Shown here piece by piece: positions 6,108 to 11,731 of a DNA stretch of 11,731 nucleotides. Origin of the DNA: an uncultured Hippea sp. (lineage in GTDB: Bacteria > Campylobacterota_A > Desulfurellia > JAADFJ01). Every line of letters begins with the position of its first letter. Position 1 is the stretch's first letter. Where the stretch lies: contig CAJVZA010000062.1 of the NCBI GenBank assembly GCA_913009315.1, forward strand, positions 1 through 11,731, written 5' to 3'. The position numbers and the translations under genes are program-made. The notes beneath the pieces are model-generated. The model searched no databases, was not told the DNA's origin, and was given only the letters and a program-made list of their open reading frames with translations.

Positions 6108-9100
6108 ATGGAAAATGAAAAACCGGCGCGGTTTATAACGGCAACAAGTCTTTTCGACGGTCATGACGCAGCAATCAATATTATAAGAAGAGAACTTGTT
6201 TTAGGAGGAGCGGAAGTAATTCATCTTGCGCACAATCGTTCTGTAGAAGAGATCGTATCGGCAGCAGTAGATGAAGATGCAGATGCAGTTTCAATAAGCT
6301 CTTATCAGGGCGGACATATAGAATTTTTTAAATACATTGTAGATCTGGCAAAAGCAAAAGGCAGAAGCGATCTTAAAATATTCGGAGGCGGAGGAGGAGT
6401 AATTATTCCGCGTGAAATTAAAGAATTAGAGAAATACGGTGTAACAAAGCTGTTTTCCCCAGAAGACGGAATCAAGATGGGTCTCGAAGGAATGGCTTCA
6501 TATATGATCGAAAAGGCAGAAGAACGACCCAAACGATATGATATAACAAAGCTTATAAAAACAATAAAAAAGAGAGGTTCAGCGGCAAGACTTATAACTG
6601 TCCTTGAAGACAATATAGACATGGAAAGAAAAGCTGTCGAAATTCTCGATGCTCTTCCGCCGCCTGAAAAGGAAATTCCCGTAATTGGAATTACCGGAAC
6701 CGGAGGTTCGGGAAAAAGCAGCTTTATCGACGAGGTGTTAAGCAGACTAATCGAGGACAGCTCTTTGAATATAGCGGTTCTTGCGGTTGATCCGAGCAGA
6801 AGGAAAACCGGAGGCGCCCTTCTCGGCGACAGGATAAGAATAAATTCGCTTACGTATAACGCCGAACGGATATTTTTCAGAAGTATTGCGACAAGAATGA
6901 GCAATCTGGCGATTTCACCGGCAATAAAATATGGAATAGCGCTTTTGAAATCAGCAGGATTTGATCTGATTATTGTGGAAACCTCCGGTATCGGACAAAG
7001 CGACACGGAAATTGTGGATCTGGTGGATTATTCCATATACCTTATGACAAGCGAATACGGAGCTCCGATGCAGCTTGAGAAAATCGGTATGCTCGATTAT
7101 GCGGATACGATAATTATAAACAAGTTCGATAAGGCAGGCTCCGAAGATGCATTGCTTGCGGTAAGAAAAATAATATCAAGACGATTCAATGATAAGAAAC
7201 TTGAGGAACTTCCGGTATATCCCGCAATCTCAAGTCAGTTCAACGATTTGGGAGTAAACAGATTTTACCGTTATCTTCTCAGATACATTAATGATTTCGG
7301 GTATAATATAAAAAGCAGCAGAAAAGAAGGCAGTCCTCATATAAATCCCATTATACCTGCAGGCAGAAAAGATTATCTTCACAGAATTGTTGAAACGGTA
7401 AAAGATTATATTGATGAAGCGGAAACACAAGCAGATAAGGCGAGCGAGCTTTTCAGAATAGAAGGGGCGCTTGCACAGGTTAAAAACAGAAAGGAGCTCG
7501 AACAACTGCGGGATAAAAAGAAAACCGGGTTGGCGACTGAAAACCGGAAACTCATAGATGAATTTGATGATCTTGTGAACAAATATCAGAAGCCTCAATA
7601 CAGCTACTTTGTTAGAGGAAGAGAGATAAAAACCGAGCTGTTCGACAAAACATTGTCGGGAACCGCTGTTCCAAAAATAGCTGTGCCGCAATTCAGGGAC
7701 TGGGGAGATATTCTTTTGTGGAGAAAAATAGAAAATTTCCCCGGAATGTTTCCATATACCTCCGGAGTTTTTCAGTTCAAAAGGACATCCACCGAAATGC
7801 CGACCCGAATGTTTGCCGGAGAGGGAACACCGGAGCGGACCAACAGACGATTCCATCTTCTTGCAAAAGCGCAGCCGGCCAAACGGCTCTCGGTTGCATT
7901 TGACTCGGTTTCTCTGTATGGAGAAGACCCGGGCAAAAGCCCCGATATTTATGGTAAAATCGGTAATTCCGGTGTATCGATAGCCACATTGGATGATATG
8001 AAAAAATTGTTCAGCGGATTTGATCTTACCGATCCGATGACTTCCGTATCAATGACAATCAACGGACCTGCCCCGGCAATGCTTGCAATGTTCTTTAATA
8101 CAGCTATCAGCCAAAATATAGAAAAATTTGAAAAGCGTAACGGCAGGATGCCGACAGCAGAAGAAGAATCAAAAATTTATGATGAAACTCTCAAGAATGT
8201 CAGAGGAACCGTTCAGGCAGATATTTTGAAAGAGGATCAGGCGCAGAATACCTGTCTTTTTTCTACAGATTTCTCCTTAAGACTGATGGCAGATATTCAG
8301 GAATATTTTATAGAGCACGAGATAAGAAACTATTATTCGGTTTCAATATCAGGCTATCATATCGCAGAGGCCGGAGCAAACCCCATAACTCAGATTGCCC
8401 TGACGCTCGCAAACGGCTTTACATATGTTGAAAGTTATATTGCAAGGGGTATGGAAATCGATAAGTTTGCAAGAAATCTATCGTTTTTTTTCTCTAACGG
8501 TATGGATGCGGAATATTCCGTAATTGGAAGAGTGGCGCGATTTATCTGGGCAATAGCTATGAAATATTACTACGGCGCAGCAGAACGAAGTCAAAAACTT
8601 AAGTATCATATACAGACGTCCGGAAGATCGCTCCATGAACGGGAAATACAGTTTAATGACATTAGAACAACGCTCCAGGCATTGCTGGCAATAGCCGATA
8701 ACTGCAACTCTCTTCATACAAACGCCTATGATGAAGCCATAACAACACCGACGGAAGAATCGGTAAGAAGGGCACTGGCAATCCAGCTTATTATCAATAA
8801 AGAGTTCGGTATGATGAAAAACGAAAATCCAAACTCAGGATCATTCATAATAAACAAGCTTTTTTTTGATCTGTTAGAGGCGACGCTCAAAGAATTTGAA
8901 ACGATTAATCAGAGAGGCGGTGTATTAGGTGCTATGGAAACCGGCTATCAGCGTGCCAAAATTCAGGGTGAATCACTTTATTATGAAGAAAAGAAACAAA
9001 CGGGAGAATTACCGATAACCGGGGTTAACTATTTTCTGTCAAATAAGCCGGAATCGATATCCGGAGAACTGATACGTTCTACCGAAGAAGAAAAACAGTC

Positions 9101-9296
9101 TCAACTTGATAACCTGAACAGATTTAAGGCAAGGCATAAATTGGATTCGGCAGCCGCATTAAAAAGATTGAAAAAGGTAATACTTGGCGGGGGAAACAGT
9201 TTTGAAGAGCTTATAAAAACCGTTAGGGTTGCTACGCTGGGTGAGATTACCAATGCACTTTTCGAAGTAGGCGGCAGTTATAGAAGAAATATGTAG
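6108..9296 (+). CDS. icmF: Fused isobutyryl-CoA mutase (B12 domain, G-protein chaperone, mutase)
   Basis: Adenosylcobalamin-dependent isomerase of 1062 residues (family about 1,090) interconverting isobutyryl-CoA and n-butyryl-CoA. Order: the B12-binding domain (about 8-135) has the base-off ligand His19 in FDGHDAA and the GGGGGV loop (93-98). The MeaB-like GTPase (about 190-400) has a P-loop GTGGSGKS (197-204), ETSGIGQSD (291-299) and NKFD (338-341). A linker (about 400-520) follows, then the mutase TIM-barrel domain (about 530-1062). The residues that separate IcmF from methylmalonyl-CoA mutase are IcmF-like: Phe555 in TSGVFQFKR replaces the mutase Tyr, and Gln713 in EDQAQNT replaces the carboxylate-binding Arg. 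His751 (SGYH) is kept. AGGAGG (6098-6103) precedes the ATG. Known homologues also act on isovaleryl/pivalyl-CoA, so that use is possible. The attached G domain should gate cofactor loading and repair. Confidence 0.96.
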   Translation: MENEKPARFITATSLFDGHDAAINIIRRELVLGGAEVIHLAHNRSVEEIVSAAVDEDADAVSISSYQGGHIEFFKYIVDLAKAKGRSDLKIFGGGGGVIIPREIKELEKYGVTKLFSPEDGIKMGLEGMASYMIEKAEERPKRYDITKLIKTIKKRGSAARLITVLEDNIDMERKAVEILDALPPPEKEIPVIGITGTGGSGKSSFIDEVLSRLIEDSSLNIAVLAVDPSRRKTGGALLGDRIRINSLTYNAERIFFRSIATRMSNLAISPAIKYGIALLKSAGFDLIIVETSGIGQSDTEIVDLVDYSIYLMTSEYGAPMQLEKIGMLDYADTIIINKFDKAGSEDALLAVRKIISRRFNDKKLEELPVYPAISSQFNDLGVNRFYRYLLRYINDFGYNIKSSRKEGSPHINPIIPAGRKDYLHRIVETVKDYIDEAETQADKASELFRIEGALAQVKNRKELEQLRDKKKTGLATENRKLIDEFDDLVNKYQKPQYSYFVRGREIKTELFDKTLSGTAVPKIAVPQFRDWGDILLWRKIENFPGMFPYTSGVFQFKRTSTEMPTRMFAGEGTPERTNRRFHLLAKAQPAKRLSVAFDSVSLYGEDPGKSPDIYGKIGNSGVSIATLDDMKKLFSGFDLTDPMTSVSMTINGPAPAMLAMFFNTAISQNIEKFEKRNGRMPTAEEESKIYDETLKNVRGTVQADILKEDQAQNTCLFSTDFSLRLMADIQEYFIEHEIRNYYSVSISGYHIAEAGANPITQIALTLANGFTYVESYIARGMEIDKFARNLSFFFSNGMDAEYSVIGRVARFIWAIAMKYYYGAAERSQKLKYHIQTSGRSLHEREIQFNDIRTTLQALLAIADNCNSLHTNAYDEAITTPTEESVRRALAIQLIINKEFGMMKNENPNSGSFIINKLFFDLLEATLKEFETINQRGGVLGAMETGYQRAKIQGESLYYEEKKQTGELPITGVNYFLSNKPESISGELIRSTEEEKQSQLDNLNRFKARHKLDSAAALKRLKKVILGGGNSFEELIKTVRVATLGEITNALFEVGGSYRRNM

Positions 9297-9505
9297 CGAG
9301 AACCTATCATTTTCTTTTATAATTAAGAGGCTGTTAGAAGATAGAAGACTTTTGTGTTGCAGAGAAAAACAGTTCTGTTTCTGCTTTGTATCATGCGCTT
9401 TTTCGTTTTGCTTAAAGCATAATTTTGCTTACAATATAAATTGATAAGGCGGATCGGGATTTTCAGCCTGAAACGCAAAATTAATAATTTATCGGGGGCA
9501 GAGCT
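9297..9505 (+). other. Intergenic region between icmF and the amidohydrolase gene
   Basis: This 209-bp AT-rich gap has no gene. A weak hairpin at 9359-9384 (outer arms GCAGA/TCTGC, inner AACA/TGTT with a 4-nt left-side bulge) is followed by TTTGTA and could be a poor terminator for icmF. A TATAAA at 9435-9440 could be part of a promoter for the downstream gene, but the nearest TTGCTT -35 candidate (9408-9413) is 21 bp away. The gap suggests that the amidohydrolase is transcribed separately. Confidence 0.35.
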
Positions 9506-11206
9506 ATGTGGGACAGAAAAACAGTTATAAAAGCGGCTTTAGGACAAGAAGCTGCTGATATAGTCATACGCAACGGCAAAATTGTCAATGTAGATACACT
9601 CGAAATTCTAAAAGGGTATTCAATCCTTATTAAAAACGGACTATTTGCTTATGTCGGAAGAGAAATACCCGATGGCTCAATAGGCAGCGATACATTAGAA
9701 GTTAACGCTGAGGGTTCATATATTACTCCGGGGTTGATCGAATCACATACCCATATATCTTACTATTTTAAGATTAATGAGTTTGTTAAATATGCACTTG
9801 CTTCAGGAACCACAACAGTTATCACCGAAACAAGCGAACTCGGCAATGCACTCGGAAAAAAAGGAGTAGATAATTTTTTAAATCAGATAAAATTTATGCC
9901 GATGAAGCTATTTATCACAACACCTTGTTTTGCTCCTCTGCTTGCAGATCTGGAAACGAGCAGATCTATAAATGAAGATGAGATTATCTCACTTTTTTCA
10001 AATCCCAGAGTATTGGGTCTTGGTGAGGCATATTGGCCGAAAGTCGTGTATCCGGATGAAAGAACCGAGAAGCTGTTTGAGGCGGCAGAAAGATGCAATA
10101 TTAAGCTTCAGGGACATTCTGCCGGAGCAAGAGGAAACAAGCTTGATGCATATTTTGCAAGCGGCATTTCAAGCTGTCATGAGCCGATTGCACCCGATGA
10201 AGTAATGGAGCGTCTGAGAATGGGTATCCATGTTATACTGCGCGAAGGAAGCAATAGACACGATCTTAAAGCTGTAACTCCGATTAAGGATAAGATATCT
10301 GATTTTCGTCTGCTGTCGGCCTCAACAGACGGCATAAATGCACAGGACCTCATAAAAGGCCACATGAGCAGTATTTTAAGCAGGATGATAAAATTAGGCT
10401 GGGATCCGCTTATTGCGATTCAAATGCTTACATTGAATGCCGCTTCCGTATTTGACCTTGATGATAAATTAGGCAGCATTGCTCCGGGTAAGGTCGCCGA
10501 CCTGTGCATTGTTGACGATATTGCAGAATTCAGGCCAAAAACTGTAATATCAAATGGGAAGATTGCGGCGCAGGACGGTAAAAGCACAGTAAATATAAAA
10601 ACAGGCGATTATCCTGAGAGTTTCTATCATTCGGTAAAACTGAAGAAACTGAAAAAATCCGATTTTAAATTTAAAGCCGGCAAAACGGCTGATGCAATTA
10701 TACTCGAAAAGGAATTTGTGACAACGTTAAAGCATGTTGACTGCAGAGATGTGCCCGATGATTTTCTTTTCTATGCGGTTTTCGATAGATACGGAAATAA
10801 TAATTCAGCTTTTAGTTATCTCATCGGCACAGGCATAACAACCGGAGCATTTGCTACAACGCTCAACTGGGACTGTTTTCAGCTTGCTGTTTTTGGTAAA
10901 CAGATTGAAGATATGGCGGCTGCGGCAAACAGAGTAATAGAGATGCAGGGCGGCATTGCTGTTGTAAATAGCGGAGTCGTTATTGCAGATATTCCGCTTC
11001 CTATAGGCGGCATAATATCGGATCTGTCTATTGTTCAGCTTGCAGAAAAAGAAAAGGCGGCAGAGGGCGCACTTATAAGTATCGGCTGCAAAATTAAAAA
11101 TCCATTAGTACGTTTTCAAACGCTCTCATTTAGCGGACTCCCGTTTGTTAAGCTTACCGATAAAGGCTTGATTGATGTCAAGAATAGAAAACCCCTGAGC
11201 TATTAG
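9506..11206 (+). CDS. Adenine deaminase-family amidohydrolase, divergent
   Basis: Metal-dependent hydrolase of 566 residues with the full domain order of adenine deaminase (COG1001, Ade): N-terminal beta-sandwich (about 1-75), TIM barrel (about 76-345) and a C-terminal Ade-specific domain (about 390-566). Metal ligands are conserved: HTH (81-83), Glu174 in LGLGEAYW, His204 in QGHSAG, His225 in SSCHEP and Asp275 in STDG. Family motifs near the active site differ: the usual HIESS reads HISYY (83-87), the usual TDDRHP reads TDGIN (274-278), and the C-terminal AHDSHN-type motif reads LNWDCF (453-458). Ade normally converts adenine to hypoxanthine and ammonia; these changes make the substrate uncertain, so no ade symbol is given. 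The ATG at 9506 has a G-rich, atypical ribosome site (GGGGG, 9494-9498). No obvious link to acyl-CoA metabolism is visible. Confidence 0.85.
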   Translation: MWDRKTVIKAALGQEAADIVIRNGKIVNVDTLEILKGYSILIKNGLFAYVGREIPDGSIGSDTLEVNAEGSYITPGLIESHTHISYYFKINEFVKYALASGTTTVITETSELGNALGKKGVDNFLNQIKFMPMKLFITTPCFAPLLADLETSRSINEDEIISLFSNPRVLGLGEAYWPKVVYPDERTEKLFEAAERCNIKLQGHSAGARGNKLDAYFASGISSCHEPIAPDEVMERLRMGIHVILREGSNRHDLKAVTPIKDKISDFRLLSASTDGINAQDLIKGHMSSILSRMIKLGWDPLIAIQMLTLNAASVFDLDDKLGSIAPGKVADLCIVDDIAEFRPKTVISNGKIAAQDGKSTVNIKTGDYPESFYHSVKLKKLKKSDFKFKAGKTADAIILEKEFVTTLKHVDCRDVPDDFLFYAVFDRYGNNNSAFSYLIGTGITTGAFATTLNWDCFQLAVFGKQIEDMAAAANRVIEMQGGIAVVNSGVVIADIPLPIGGIISDLSIVQLAEKEKAAEGALISIGCKIKNPLVRFQTLSFSGLPFVKLTDKGLIDVKNRKPLSY

Positions 11207-11226
11207 AATTGTAAAATTGGTACCCG

Positions 11227-11247
11227 CCGAATATCTTTTTCGGATTT
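11227..11247 (+). terminator. Weak candidate terminator after the amidohydrolase gene
   Basis: A 5-bp hairpin CCGAA (11227-11231) / TTCGG (11239-11243) with a 7-nt loop is followed by ATTT, about 20 bp after the stop codon. A second 5-bp hairpin, CGTCC (11278-11282) / GGACG (11288-11292), is followed by a T5 run at 11302-11306. Either could end transcription, but neither is a strong intrinsic terminator. Confidence 0.3.
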
Positions 11248-11332
11248 AATGTCAGGTTGTGACGGAATGAACAGTAACGTCCTGTTGGGACGAGTCCTTG
11301 ATTTTTGAAATATTTTGATCTTCTAAATGACA

Positions 11333-11382
11333 AGACCGCTGCACAGTAAACAGATTCACAGCTGCTTATTGTGCAGTGGTCT
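11333..11382. repeat. Strong stem-loop with 17-bp arms
   Basis: The left arm AGACCGCTGCACAGTAA (11333-11349) pairs with the right arm TTATTGTGCAGTGGTCT (11366-11382) over 17 bp, of which two pairs are G-U in RNA and the rest are Watson-Crick. The loop is 16 nt. No T-run follows, so it is not a typical intrinsic terminator. It could be the end structure of a small mobile or REP-like element, a protein-binding palindrome or an RNA hairpin. Confidence 0.7.
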
Positions 11383-11395
11383 CACAGTGGTCTCA
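11374..11395 (+). repeat. Perfect tandem 11-bp duplication
   Basis: CAGTGGTCTCA occurs twice back to back (11374-11384 and 11385-11395). The first copy includes the outer half of the right stem arm, so the left arm could pair over about 9 bp with either copy. It looks like a slippage duplication or a target-site-type repeat. Confidence 0.75.
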
Positions 11396-11731
11396 TTATG
11401 AAAGCAGCAGAATTCAAAAGGCATAACGGAGCGGCCGGCAAAGCAGATGCAGCATATAAAAGTTAAAATGCAGGAAGGATGTTAAAGAATATGATGAAAA
11501 TTATAACTTTATCTATATTCTTATGATCGGTTCAAGGACACCATGCCTCGATGTCGTAAAAAAAACTGCAGACAATGACTTAAAAAATCTTTTTTGACAT
11601 TTAACCGATCTTCAACCATAAAGTCAATATAATCTCCTACAGTTAACAGATTATTTAAAAAGTTCTATACTACAATCGGTACATTCAGTTTCTTGATTCC
11701 GTACAAGTTCAATATCCTCTTTTGTTCTTCC

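Larger units (their letters stand above)
11207..11731. other. Gene-poor right end with no intact gene
   Basis: These 525 bp have only short open frames. On the minus strand, two overlapping frames are open from the window edge: one ends at a stop at 11652-11654 after ...TDCSIELFK, the other at a TAG near 11665 after ...GIKKLNVPIVV. The second frame stays open again down to about 11525. On the plus strand a 45-codon frame without an early ATG ends near 11597. These may be the tail of a gene beyond the window, decayed remnants, or chance. I recognise no family in them. Confidence 0.4.

Noticed and set aside
6305-7006. Long minus-strand ORF inside icmF
   Set aside because: It is a shadow of the B12 and GTPase domains, whose motifs are unambiguous on the plus strand.
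7230-7856. Second minus-strand ORF of 208 codons inside icmF
   Set aside because: It is antisense to the conserved mutase linker and domain, with low-complexity Phe/Ser-rich content and no recognisable motif.
6108-9296. Methylmalonyl-CoA mutase annotation for the large fused gene
   Set aside because: The fused G-protein layout and the Phe555 and Gln713 positions match IcmF, not the Tyr/Arg pair of methylmalonyl-CoA mutase.
11398-11466. 22-codon plus-strand ORF (MKAAEFKRHNGAAGK...)
   Set aside because: It has no ribosome binding site, no recognisable family and follows directly on the repeat; chance is likely.

Overview
The window looks like one end of a contig from an AT-leaning bacterial genome. 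Arg is mostly AGA and Ile is often ATA, and most starts carry a strong GGAGG ribosome binding site. The genes encode acyl-CoA catabolism plus a B12-dependent mutase, which suits an anaerobe or facultative bacterium that degrades branched or short fatty acids. Firmicutes, Synergistota, deltaproteobacterial-type and similar lineages are all possible, and the sequence does not decide between them. No RNA gene, CRISPR array or intact mobile element was seen.

Left edge (1-95): this is not genomic DNA. It is a complete Illumina TruSeq P7/index adapter preceded by a T10 tract. The first gene therefore runs into adapter sequence, and its apparent C-terminus (RSEEHTSELQSH) is an artefact.

Minus-strand cluster (about 5084 down to 96): five genes in transcription order. 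They are an isovaleryl-CoA-dehydrogenase-type acyl-CoA dehydrogenase, AtuA (DUF1446 family), a separate small AtuA-like C-terminal-domain protein, a methylglutaconyl-CoA-hydratase-like (LiuC/AtuE-type) crotonase, and a FadE/VLCAD-type acyl-CoA dehydrogenase cut off by the adapter. The last four are spaced by 0 bp, 1 bp and a 4-bp ATGA overlap, so they are one operon. The set resembles parts of the leucine/acyclic-terpene (Liu/Atu) pathway, but no biotin-dependent carboxylase is present here.

Regulator and mutase (5281-9296): an IclR-family regulator (minus) is transcribed divergently from icmF (plus), a fused B12-domain/G-protein/mutase isobutyryl-CoA mutase. The 68-bp gap contains a near-perfect 27-bp inverted repeat covering -10 elements on both strands, a likely IclR-type operator. 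IcmF links isobutyryl-CoA to n-butyryl-CoA (and, for known homologues, pivalyl-CoA to isovaleryl-CoA), so it could feed substrates to the acyl-CoA dehydrogenases and hydratase next door. That link is inferred from context.

Right part (9506-11206): a divergent adenine-deaminase-family amidohydrolase. It keeps all metal ligands but has altered family signature motifs, so its substrate is uncertain. The final 525 bp hold no intact gene. They contain small hairpins, a strong 17-bp-arm stem-loop whose right arm is partly duplicated in tandem, and short open frames that may be remnants or the tail of a gene beyond the edge.
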